64,000 bases of DNA. It comes from Candidatus Pullichristensenella avicola. Its GTDB lineage: Bacteria > Bacillota > Clostridia > Christensenellales > Aristaeellaceae. The translations under genes were made by a program, and so were the position numbers. Each line of letters opens with the position of its first letter. Position 1 is the stretch's first letter. The DNA lies in assembly GCA_018711655.1 (NCBI GenBank), contig DVIA01000018.1:42231-106230 (forward strand), in the 5' to 3' direction. The notes under the pieces are model-generated. The model saw nothing but the letters and a program-made list of their open reading frames with translations. It ran no database searches and was not told where the DNA came from. Shown in pieces: positions 1 through 9,400 of the stretch.

Positions 1-357
1 CTCTATGTACAGGCGCGGCCCGCCGCGCTTTTCGCGGGGAAGCTCGTTGTAGTGCAGGTGCCGCAAAGCCTGGTGCACGGCCGCCGGGCCGAGCGCCGAG
101 CCGCCGATGCCCAGCACAACGAAGCTTTCAAACGTATCGCGCACGCGCTTGGCCGCCTCTTCAATGGCGGTAAGCACGCCGTCCTGATTGTAAGGCAGAT
201 CCATCCAGCCCTGCATGCCCTTGCCGCGGTTCTGCTCGACCATGGCGTGCGCTGCGCGCAGCGACGCCTGCATATCCTCCATGTCCGCGCGCGCGATGCC
301 GTGCTCGCCGACATATTCTGCCATCATCGGGTTGAAGTCAAAGCGAATCCCTTCCAT
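1..357 (-). CDS. pgi: Glucose-6-phosphate isomerase, N-terminal part (runs off the left edge)
   Basis: The minus strand opens at ATG 357-355 and stays open to base 1, giving the first 119 residues. Residues 83-91 read GIGGSALGP, the conserved sugar-phosphate-binding glycine motif of phosphoglucose isomerases. The preceding stretch (VRDTFESFVVL) also fits the family. The enzyme interconverts glucose-6-phosphate and fructose-6-phosphate in the cytoplasm. A strong Shine-Dalgarno (GGAGGAGAAGG) lies at about 359-369, and a near-consensus promoter lies at 390-418. The gene is therefore the start of a transcription unit reading out of the window. The catalytic C-terminal half is not visible, so only the identity of the N-terminal domain is directly supported. 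Confidence 0.9.
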   Translation of the reverse strand, partial: MEGIRFDFNPMMAEYVGEHGIARADMEDMQASLRAAHAMVEQNRGKGMQGWMDLPYNQDGVLTAIEEAAKRVRDTFESFVVLGIGGSALGPAAVHQALRHLHYNELPREKRGGPRLYIE

Positions 358-389
358 GCCTTCTCCTCCGTTTGCAAAATGATATACCT

Positions 390-418
390 ATTATAAGGCA
401 AACCGGGGAAAATTGCAA
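390..418 (-). promoter_or_regulatory. Sigma-A-type promoter of pgi
   Basis: On the minus strand TTGCAA (418-413) is followed after exactly 17 bases by TATAAT (395-390). The pgi start codon is about 33 bases downstream. Confidence 0.7.
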
Positions 419-543
419 CCTTTGTATGGACGCGCCGGCGTTTCCAAAGCCGGAAAACCTGCCGGACGGAGGAAAAGCGGCGTGGAGGCGGAGCGCGCCG
501 CCGTGCGGACTGCGGGCGATCGGAGGCCGTCCCCGGATCGCCC

Positions 544-894
544 TTCGACCTCGCTTGCGCGGCGGAGCGACGCGCCGCGGGCACGGACATGACCTGCATG
601 GATCGCTCCGACCCGCCTGTGCAGCGGAGCGACGCGCTGCGGGCACGGACATGACCTGCATGGATCGCTCCGACCCGTCTGCGCAGCGGAGCGACGCGCT
701 GCGGGCACAGACATGACCTGCACGGATCGCTCCGACCCGTCTGTTCGGTGAAATGACGCGCTGCGGGCACGGACATGACCTGCACGGATCGCTCCGACCC
801 GCCTGTTCGGTGAAATGACGCGCCGCGGACACGGACATGACCTGCATGGATCGCTGCGACCCGTCTGCGCGGCGGAGCGACGCACCGCGGGCAC
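544..894. repeat. Tandem array of a 62-bp G+C-rich unit
   Basis: The landmark GACCTGCATGGATCGCTCCG recurs with small changes at 591, 653, 715, 777 and 839, a constant 62-base spacing. A partial copy precedes 591 and the last copy decays near 894. There are no unique spacers between copies, so this is a minisatellite, not a CRISPR array. The unit length is not a multiple of three, so any frame through it cycles through all three phases. This argues against coding, although both strands stay open by base composition. Two alternating variants occur in the middle of the unit (TGTGCAGCGGAGCGACG and TGTTCGGTGAAATGACG), showing copy-to-copy drift. Confidence 0.85.
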
Positions 895-1001
895 GAAATC
901 GCGCCGCGTTCGCCAGAGCCTTGGCTCGCCTGCGCATCGCCCGGTCCTGCATCCGCGTGGGTTGCGCGCCTTTCCACTGAGAAATTTCGAAACTGTGCTT
1001 G

Positions 1002-1597
1002 CCCGGCCCTGCGTCCGCGCGGGCGCGCGCCCCGTCCCCGCCAGCGACGCGCGACGCGCGGGCCGTGTCGCTTCATTTTCCGCCGCGCCGGCGAACGTGC
1101 CCCGGCGGAATATTCCCGCGCCGCCGGCGTCTCCGCGCGACAAGGCGACCCCGTTCGTGCCGGGACGCGGATAGCGTGGAACTCTCCGCGCGCCGCCCGT
1201 TCGCGCCGGGACGCGAGCCGTCGTCGCGATTCGATTCCATCCGCCCGGACAGTCGTCGGGGTGTAGCGGGCCGCCGTTTTGCTTTGAGCAAAGCATCTCT
1301 CCACACGGACGGGCGGCGAAGCGCCGCGCGGCGTGGAAACGGAAATCTCCGCGCCCGACATTCCCACCTGGGCGCACGGCTTGCCCGGCCCTGCGTCCAC
1401 GCGGTTGCGCGCCCCGTCCCCACCAGTACGGTCCCCGGCCCTGCGTCCGCGCGGGCGCGCGCCCTGTCCCCGCCAGCGACGCGCGACGCGCGGGCCGTGT
1501 CGCTTCATTTTCCGCCGCGCCGGCGGATGTGCCCCGGCGGAATATTCCCGCGCCGCCGGCGTCTCCGCGCGGCAAGGCGACCCCGTTCGCGCCGGGG
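1002..1597. repeat. Duplicated block of about 163 bp within a non-coding region
   Basis: Bases 1002-1164 and 1434-1597 are near-identical direct copies, offset by 432 bases. Both carry CCCGGCCCTGCGTCCGCG near the start, GTCGCTTCATTTTCCGCCG in the middle and GCGACCCCGTTCG near the end. A shorter, more diverged copy of the first about 45 bases sits at 1383-1430. No ribosome-binding site or protein-like reading frame supports a gene. The whole interval between pgi and the acyl-CoA synthetase terminator (419-1654) seems to hold only this block and the 62-bp array. Confidence 0.8.
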
Positions 1598-1654
1598 AAC
1601 GATGCAGGTTTCCGCCTCGAACGCCCGCCGTTCCGGACGCGCTGCACTTCACGG

Positions 1655-1695
1655 GCGCAAAAACCCCCGCGGCCGCGGCGCGGGGGTTTTTGCGC
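1655..1695. terminator. Rho-independent terminator after the acyl-CoA synthetase gene
   Basis: A perfect 16-bp inverted repeat (1655-1670 and 1680-1695) has a 9-base loop. Each arm carries an A5 or T5 run at its base, so it can act in either direction. It sits 6 bases past the stop codon of the minus-strand acyl-CoA synthetase gene. Confidence 0.8.
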
Positions 1696-1700
1696 TTTGC

Positions 1701-3419
1701 TCACGCCACATGCTCGGCGTTGGCTTCCTCCTCGAGCTTGCGGTAGGCGACCTTGCCCACCAGCGTCTTGGGAAGCTCGGCGCGGAACTCGATGTCGTAC
1801 GGCATGGCGTATTTGGCGATATGCTTTTCGCAGTACTTGAGAATTTCGCGTTTGACCGCTTCAGACGGCTCCACGCCCGGCTTGAGCACGGCGTAGGCCT
1901 TGACCTTTTGCATCTTGTAAGGGTCTTTGACGCCGACGACGCAACTGTAAAGCACCTTCTCATGGCCGTCGATGATATTTTCCAGTTGCGAGGGATAGAC
2001 GTTGTAGCCGGAGGTGACGATCATGCGCTTGATGCGCTGGCGGAAATAGACGAAGCCGTCCTCGTCCATCACGCCCAGATCGCCCGTATGCAGCCAGACG
2101 CGCCCGTCGGGGTGCTCGCGCAGGGCAATGGCGGTCTCCTCCGGATTGTCCACATAGCCGAGCATGACCGTGGGGCCGGAGAGGACGATCTCGCCCTCCT
2201 GCCCGTAAGGCACTTCGTCGGTGGTGCCCGGCCTGACGATCTTGTAGAACGTATCCGGGAAAGGCACGCCGATGGAGCCTTCGCGGTAATAGCCCAGGGG
2301 CGTCAGGCAGCTGGCGGTGACGCACTCGGTGGTTCCGTAGCCCTCGCGAATGGGCACAGGGGAGTTGTGCTCGCGGAGGAATTTGTCCACCTTGGTTTTC
2401 AATTCGATGGAAAGCGAATCTCCGCCGGAAAACACGCCGCGCAAAAAGCTGAGGTCGGCGTTTTCCAGCTTGTCCGCGCGCAAAAGGGCCTCAAACAGCG
2501 TCGGCACGCCGGGGATGAGGTTGGGCTTTTTCTTCTTGAGAAGCTTCGCATAGGTGCTGATGGTAAACTGCGGCACGAGGATGCAGGTCGCGCCCACCAC
2601 CAGCGCCGTGTGAATGCCGATGCCCAGGCCAAAACCGTGGAAAATGGGCATGACCGAAAGCATCTTCATGCCGTGCAGGTCGCGATAGCCGCTCATGGCC
2701 GCGGTCTGCAAGGCAAGGGCGTTGAAATTGCGGTTGGAGAGGAGAATGCCCTTGGTGGTGCCGGTCGTGCCGCCGGAATAGAGGATCACCGCGCCTTCGT
2801 CGGCCTTGCCGTCCACAGGCGGAAGCTGCATATCCCGCGCCGCGCCCGTCTCCATGAAATCGTTCCAGAAAGTATACCGATCCGAATGGGGCAGTTTGGG
2901 AATCTTGCGGCCCTTGGTCATCAGAAAGGCATAGCGCACCGGGGCCTTGAGTTCGTCGCGAATGCGCGCAATGAGCACCTTCACCGGATGATCCAGCGCG
3001 GGCACGATCTCCGAAACCTTGCCGTAGAACTGATCCAGGGTGAGGATGGCCTTGCTGTGCGACGCGTTGAGATAAAACGCGATCTCGCCCGGCGCGGAAA
3101 GGGGATGGATCATCGTGGGAATGGCGCCGATGCGGTTGAGGGCGTAAAACGCATCCACCGCCTGCGGCGAATTGGGCATGGCGATGGTCACGCGGTCGCC
3201 CCTGCCCACGCCGTAGGCCAACAGCGCCTTGGCCGTGGCCTGGATGCGGGCCAGGAAAGTCCGGTAGTCCGTTTTCTTTCCCATGAACTCATAGGCGATA
3301 TTGTCGGGGTAGCGCCGGGCGGTATCCTCGATCATCGCGTACATGGTCTTGTCCGGATAATCAATGCTGTGCGGCGTATCGCCGTAATACTTCAGCCATG
3401 GGGCGTTCAAAGCCTGCAT
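1701..3419 (-). CDS. Long-chain acyl-CoA synthetase (AMP-forming, class I adenylate-forming enzyme)
   Basis: 572 residues, typical for a fatty acid-CoA ligase. The phosphate-binding A3 motif is SGGTTGTTKG at 215-224. The adenine motif is YGTTE at 361-365, TGDLG is at 445-449, the hinge/A8 region is around GYNVYPSQLE (471-480), and the conserved A10 lysine is in VGKVAYR near residue 556. The enzyme adenylates a carboxylic acid with ATP and transfers it to CoA, probably for fatty-acid activation; chain length cannot be read from sequence. An upstream in-frame TTG at 3461 would add 14 residues. I prefer ATG 3419 because AGAGGG lies about 9 bases upstream and the predicted transcription start falls near 3463. 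The gene is monocistronic, between a promoter and a terminator. Confidence 0.9.
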   Translation of the reverse strand: MQALNAPWLKYYGDTPHSIDYPDKTMYAMIEDTARRYPDNIAYEFMGKKTDYRTFLARIQATAKALLAYGVGRGDRVTIAMPNSPQAVDAFYALNRIGAIPTMIHPLSAPGEIAFYLNASHSKAILTLDQFYGKVSEIVPALDHPVKVLIARIRDELKAPVRYAFLMTKGRKIPKLPHSDRYTFWNDFMETGAARDMQLPPVDGKADEGAVILYSGGTTGTTKGILLSNRNFNALALQTAAMSGYRDLHGMKMLSVMPIFHGFGLGIGIHTALVVGATCILVPQFTISTYAKLLKKKKPNLIPGVPTLFEALLRADKLENADLSFLRGVFSGGDSLSIELKTKVDKFLREHNSPVPIREGYGTTECVTASCLTPLGYYREGSIGVPFPDTFYKIVRPGTTDEVPYGQEGEIVLSGPTVMLGYVDNPEETAIALREHPDGRVWLHTGDLGVMDEDGFVYFRQRIKRMIVTSGYNVYPSQLENIIDGHEKVLYSCVVGVKDPYKMQKVKAYAVLKPGVEPSEAVKREILKYCEKHIAKYAMPYDIEFRAELPKTLVGKVAYRKLEEEANAEHVA

Positions 3420-3469
3420 ATCCGCAAACCCTCTTTCTCCGCGGGCGTATTGCGCGGTCAAACACGGTC

Positions 3470-3498
3470 ATGCTATCATAAAACCACATATTTGTCAA
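3470..3498 (-). promoter_or_regulatory. Promoter of the acyl-CoA synthetase gene
   Basis: On the minus strand TTGACA (3498-3493), 17 bases, then TAGCAT (3475-3470). The -10 matches the consensus at four of six positions. Its position makes the TTG at 3461 nearly leaderless and favours the ATG at 3419. Confidence 0.55.
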
Positions 3499-3649
3499 CT
3501 TCTGTTAGATTATAGTACGATGAAAAATGCCCGGGTATGCGCCCTGCGCAAAGCGCCTCCCTGCGCGCGGTTCTTCATCGAGGCATCGGCCGCCACCGCC
3601 GCCTTTCCTTTGAGGCGCCGGGAAAGGGCAAGACAACCCGCGCGCCGCG

Positions 3650-3842
3650 CAGGGCGTACGCCACCCAAAATCCGCACAGAAACGCCGCTGCATGCAAAAC
3701 GCGGTCGCCCGTGCGTATGCCACCGAAATCCGCACAGAAACGCCGCTGCATGCAAAACGCGGTCGCCCGTGCGTACGCCACCCGAAATCCGCACAGAAAC
3801 GCCGCTGCATGCAAAACGCGGTCGCCCGCACGGGCGACCGCG
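3650..3842. repeat. Tandem array of a 58/59-bp unit ending in a hairpin
   Basis: TCCGCACAGAAACGCCGCTG begins at 3671, 3729 and 3788, so the unit is 58 then 59 bases because of a single extra C. The copies are nearly identical through CATGCAAAACGCGGTCGCCC. Partial units flank the array. The last copy runs into an inverted repeat (arms GCGGTCGCCCG and CGGGCGACCGC, 3819-3842) that could fold as a strong hairpin downstream of the minus-strand glycosyltransferase gene. No start site or protein family supports coding in 3500-3948. Unit length and phase changes argue against translation. Confidence 0.8.
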
Positions 3843-3948
3843 CTGCGGCAGAAAGCGCAGAAACTCCGGCAAACCGAAACGCCCGCGCAGGCCCGGAACC
3901 GCCGGCGGGTTTCTGTCTCCGGCGGCTTGAGAAGCGCCGCGCTTTTTG

Positions 3949-4848
3949 CTAGGGCGTTCCGATGCGCAGACAAATCTGCGCCAGGTATGCCTCGTCCGTG
4001 CAGTCCTCTACGACGTTTCCGCCTTCGCGTTCATTGTCGTACTTGAAGCGCGCCAGGCGCTCGCCGTTTGCGGCGTCGCGAATCATGTATTCATAGAGCA
4101 GGTCCATGTGTCCAAGGTCGAGCGCGCGCAGGCCGGCGTGGTGCAAATCGTATGCCAGCACGGTCGCCGTGGGGCCGAGGGCGAGCAGATAGACCTCGCC
4201 GCGCAGGCGCAGACAGGCCTTATAGATCTCGGCGTAGCGGTCAAAGGCGTTCTCCGCCGGGCAAAGGATACGCCGCACCGATTTCGCGCCCGAAAGCAGA
4301 TCGTTTCCCACGCCAAAGCGCGTGCCCCAACCCTCCACCAGCACGACGTCCTTCCCCGCGTAGGCCCGGCGGATGTTTTCCACAATCGCGCGCTCGCCGC
4401 TTTTATCGGCATAGGGAAGATACAGCCGGGAGATAAAACTGTCGCCATAGACGCGGTCGCGGGGAATGCGCGGCAGAACCACCGTCGCGCAATGCGACAG
4501 CCAGCCCTTCCAGTAATCCACGATATCCGGCTGCAGGTTGTCAAAGGCATGCAGCGCGCCGGGCAGGCAGATCAGCATATCCTCCTGCGGCGGCGATGAG
4601 AGCACCTCGCACAGGCGGCGCTTCAATTCCGGGTCGCGGCGCTGAAAGCGCGGCGCATATTGCCACAGGGCGATGTCCAACTCGCCGTCGCCAAAGCGGG
4701 CGATCGACGCGCCCTGCGCCACGCGGCGCGCCGTTTCCCCGCGGTCCAGAATCTGAATGCGGCGGCGGAAATGTTCGATTACCGGCCGCTTGACCGGACG
4801 CGCGCAACGGCGCAAAAAACGCTCCAGCGCAAAAAGCGCTCCGTTCAT
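3949..4848 (-). CDS. GT-D-fold glycosyltransferase (DUF1792 / SP_1767 family)
   Basis: 299 residues with no signal peptide. Residues 51-56 read RFGDGE, the hallmark metal/nucleotide-sugar motif of the DUF1792 (GT-D) glycosyltransferases. Downstream segments such as VLVEGWGTRFGVGNDLL and the C-terminal LGPTATVLAYDLHHAG also fit this fold. Family members extend glycans on serine-rich surface adhesins or other cell-surface polysaccharides in the cytoplasm. The acceptor here is unknown. The gene starts 17 bases after the stop of the polytopic membrane protein upstream and is probably co-transcribed with it, which supports a role in surface glycan assembly. The start is ATG 4848, preceded by GGAGGGAAGCGC. 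Confidence 0.8.
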   Translation of the reverse strand: MNGALFALERFLRRCARPVKRPVIEHFRRRIQILDRGETARRVAQGASIARFGDGELDIALWQYAPRFQRRDPELKRRLCEVLSSPPQEDMLICLPGALHAFDNLQPDIVDYWKGWLSHCATVVLPRIPRDRVYGDSFISRLYLPYADKSGERAIVENIRRAYAGKDVVLVEGWGTRFGVGNDLLSGAKSVRRILCPAENAFDRYAEIYKACLRLRGEVYLLALGPTATVLAYDLHHAGLRALDLGHMDLLYEYMIRDAANGERLARFKYDNEREGGNVVEDCTDEAYLAQICLRIGTP

Positions 4849-4865
4849 GCGCTTCCCTCCAAACT

Positions 4866-6350
4866 TCAGCGAATAACCACGCTGTCCTTGCCGTAGTAAG
4901 CCTCAAGATACTCCGGGAACATGCCGGCGTCCGCCCCCTCGTCGTGCTCGCCAAGGAGCACCTCCGGGCATACGGTATAGGCTTCCAGTTCCACTTCCAT
5001 TTGAGAGGCGTCGTTGAGCAGCGCCAGCCTCGCCTGCGTTTCGCGCCCAAGCTGCGCGGCCTCGCCTGAAAGCAGGGACCGGGCGGCGCTGACCGAGGTA
5101 AACTCGATGCCGGCGGGCCGATAGGAACCCACCACGACGATGGCGACAAACACAAAGGCCGCCAGCGCCCACGGATAACCGGGCTTTTTCCCTTCCGGCA
5201 GGCGCAGGGCATATTTGCGCATCGCCCAGCCCATGCCGTAATAGAGGTTCAAAATCAGCAGAAAGATATAGGAATAATAGACGATATCGTGAAAACGGGT
5301 GGGGCCGTAGCTGTTCATGGCGTAATAGGTCGGGCACGCCTGCGCCGCAAAAAAGCCGAAGGAGATCACCGCCACCAGCAACGGATAGCGGAAGGAAAAG
5401 CGCGCCTGTTTCGCCATCGACCAAAGCAGCGGGCAAAGAAATACCAGCAGCGCCAGCACGGGGAAGGTCAGCCACTCGCCAAAGGAGCCGGCGGCGAAAT
5501 AGAGCGCCTTGACCACGGAGGCCAGCGCCCCCGCGCCCTCATAACTGGCCGCGCGCGTCGCGTTGCCGGGCGCGGCCACGCTCAGGGCAAACACGGCAAA
5601 CAGGGAAACAAGCGCCGGCAGCAGGGCGCGCCAGCGCCTGTTTTTGCCAATCGCCAGCAAGGCCGCCATCAAAACAAGCACCAGCGCCGAAAGCAGCGCC
5701 GTGGGATAGTTGCCGCCCCCGACCAGCGCGCCCATCAGGCAGGCGAGCGCGGCATAGACCCGTCTGCGCCCGGCGCGATCCTCCAAAATGGCGAGCAGCG
5801 CCAGCGCAAACAGGCACAGAGACAGCGCGAAAAAGAAGGTGTAGTAGATCGCGCCGTTGTACCAGTAAAACCCCTCCCAGGCCGCCGGAAGCAGTTGCGT
5901 ATCCGCCAGCAGCCACGTCAGCGCGACGATGCGCGCGCGCGTGCGGCTCGCGCCGAGAAAGCGATGGAAAAAGGCGCGGCAGAAAAACAGCGTGCTCAGC
6001 GTCAGCGCGCTCAACAGAACGACCGGCCCGACCGCATACCATGCGTCGCCGAAAACGCCGGGCTGCAGCGCCATGAGCACAACGGCCGGGAACGTGCCCT
6101 GCCATTCCATGTATGTGCGCGAGGCCTCGCCCACGGCCGCGGAAAGCACCGCGGACAGGGAACCCGTTTCCAGCCAGGCCTGGTGCGCCGCCGCGCCGTA
6201 GGTCAGATCGTCGCTGCGGGGAAAGGCGTACATGCCAATGCCCACCATGGGAACAAGCAGCGCCACAAACAGCAGGAGCAACACAAAACAGATCAGCCGT
6301 TCCGGCCAGCGCGCCTTGAGAAAACCGAATCTGGCAATGAGTTTTTCCAA
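4866..6350 (-). CDS. Polytopic membrane protein, DUF6056-like (possible GT-C-type glycosyltransferase)
   Basis: About 494 residues, very hydrophobic, with roughly ten to twelve membrane segments. An early loop carries RSDDLTYG (45-52), an acidic pair after the first membrane helix as in GT-C enzymes and DUF6056 proteins. Later signatures include FYWYNGAIYY, GGGNYPTA and APGNATR. The best start is TTG 6350, which has GGGGAGGG 6-8 bases upstream. The longer reading starting at 6425 begins inside the -35 box of a clean promoter and can be excluded. It is the first gene of a two-gene operon with the GT-D glycosyltransferase, suggesting export-coupled glycan synthesis. The enzymatic activity is an inference; only topology and family resemblance are seen. 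Confidence 0.65.
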   Translation of the reverse strand: MEKLIARFGFLKARWPERLICFVLLLLFVALLVPMVGIGMYAFPRSDDLTYGAAAHQAWLETGSLSAVLSAAVGEASRTYMEWQGTFPAVVLMALQPGVFGDAWYAVGPVVLLSALTLSTLFFCRAFFHRFLGASRTRARIVALTWLLADTQLLPAAWEGFYWYNGAIYYTFFFALSLCLFALALLAILEDRAGRRRVYAALACLMGALVGGGNYPTALLSALVLVLMAALLAIGKNRRWRALLPALVSLFAVFALSVAAPGNATRAASYEGAGALASVVKALYFAAGSFGEWLTFPVLALLVFLCPLLWSMAKQARFSFRYPLLVAVISFGFFAAQACPTYYAMNSYGPTRFHDIVYYSYIFLLILNLYYGMGWAMRKYALRLPEGKKPGYPWALAAFVFVAIVVVGSYRPAGIEFTSVSAARSLLSGEAAQLGRETQARLALLNDASQMEVELEAYTVCPEVLLGEHDEGADAGMFPEYLEAYYGKDSVVIR

Positions 6351-6396
6351 AAAACACCCTCCCCGCGAACGCCGGTCGGCGCGGTATTCTGCAAGC

Positions 6397-6425
6397 AGTA
6401 TAGCATACATCGCCGCCGATTTCAA
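6397..6425 (-). promoter_or_regulatory. Promoter of the surface-glycan operon
   Basis: On the minus strand TTGAAA (6425-6420), 17 bases, TATACT (6402-6397). It drives the TTG-started membrane protein gene about 47 bases downstream. Confidence 0.75.
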
Positions 6426-6741
6426 CGCGCAGCGCTTATTTCCCGTCCGTCGCGCCCCGTCTGCCGCATGCGGGGCAGGATCGCAAGGCGGTCGCGTTCG
6501 CGCGCGGAGGCGGGAAAAGCCTTTTGTAGCGATCGGCGCCTGACGCGCCCTCGACAGGGGCCTGCGCCGGCCAGCCCCGCAAGCGAATCCGCAGGGCGAA
6601 CCTTTCGCCCCGGGAGCCGGCGGGCGATGGGCGATCGGCGCTTTCGTTCAATATTTTTGCGTTTCTGTACGCGCGGGTGAAGAATACCCGAACGGGGGCG
6701 AACGGAATCCCGCGAACTTTTGAAAAATAAACTTCTCGCGG
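6426..6741. other. Intergenic region between two divergent promoters
   Basis: G+C-rich 316-base stretch separating the minus-strand glycan operon promoter from the glnN promoter. The motif GCGATCGGCGC occurs at about 6530 and again near 6627 in slightly changed form. I see no gene, RNA or terminator in it. Confidence 0.5.
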
Positions 6742-6770
6742 TTGACACGCCCCGCGCAAGGCCGTATCAT
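6742..6770 (+). promoter_or_regulatory. Promoter of glnN
   Basis: Perfect -35 TTGACA (6742-6747), 17 bases, then TATCAT (6765-6770). Transcription would begin near 6777, leaving a leader of about 25 bases that holds the Shine-Dalgarno GGAGGT. The leader is too short for a riboswitch. Confidence 0.8.
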
Positions 6771-6801
6771 AGTAAACAATTACAGGGATACGGAGGTTTG
6801 T

Positions 6802-8886
<2,085 letters not shown>

Positions 8887-8912
8887 CATCACGCAAGCGA
8901 AAGGAAAACGCC

Positions 8913-9398
8913 ATGAAAACGCTGATTGTCTACGCCTCCAAGACGGGCTCCACCGAAAAATGCGCGCGCATGCTTGCCGATCGCATCCCCGGCGCCGAAC
9001 TTGCCGACCTGTGCGCCCAGACGCCGGATCCCGCGCCGTACGACCAGGTGATCGTCGGCGGCAGCGTGCGCATGGGCAGCTTGCACGCGGCCGCGCGCAA
9101 ATTTCTGCGCGAAGCGCAACCCGTTCTTCTTCAAAAGCGCTTCGGCGTCTTTGTCTGCGCCGGGTTTGCCGACAAGGCCGACGCCGTTTTGCAAAAGGAC
9201 GTGGACGCGCAGCTTCGCGCCCGCGCCCTGGTCTGCGAATGCTTGGGCGGCGAGATCGACCTTGCCAAGCAGCGCGGCCTCGAACGCCTGATCGTCAAAA
9301 TGGTTGGGCGCGTCTTTCAGGGTGAAAACGCCGCGCCGCCGCCGCGTCTGCTGCCCGAACGCATCGCGGCCTTCGCGGCCAAATTTGCCGAGGCGTGA
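8913..9398 (+). CDS. Flavodoxin-like protein (HemG/flavodoxin_5 type)
   Basis: 161 residues starting at ATG 8913 with AAAGGAAAA upstream. The N-terminus KTLIVYASKTGSTEKCARML forms the FMN phosphate-binding loop (residues 8-15). VIVGGSVRMGSLH and VFVCAGFAD continue the flavodoxin fold. It resembles short flavodoxin-domain proteins related to protoporphyrinogen dehydrogenase HemG, but the electron partner cannot be deduced. It lies 26 bases after glnN and directly abuts the recQ-type gene (2 bases apart). The last 30 residues are alanine/proline-rich and likely a helix. Confidence 0.8.
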   Translation: MKTLIVYASKTGSTEKCARMLADRIPGAELADLCAQTPDPAPYDQVIVGGSVRMGSLHAAARKFLREAQPVLLQKRFGVFVCAGFADKADAVLQKDVDAQLRARALVCECLGGEIDLAKQRGLERLIVKMVGRVFQGENAAPPPRLLPERIAAFAAKFAEA

Positions 9399-9400
9399 CG

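Noticed and set aside
544..894. CRISPR array
   Set aside because: Copies are directly adjacent at 62-base spacing with no unique spacers, and no cas genes are in the window.
324..1704. Long overlapping open frames on both strands through the 62-bp array and duplicated block
   Set aside because: The unit length is not divisible by three, no ribosome-binding sites are seen, and residue composition is Arg/Ala/Pro from G+C-rich DNA only.
999..3515. Plus-strand open frame of over 800 codons opposite the acyl-CoA synthetase
   Set aside because: Antisense shadow of a canonical gene; it begins in repeat sequence and has no start signal.
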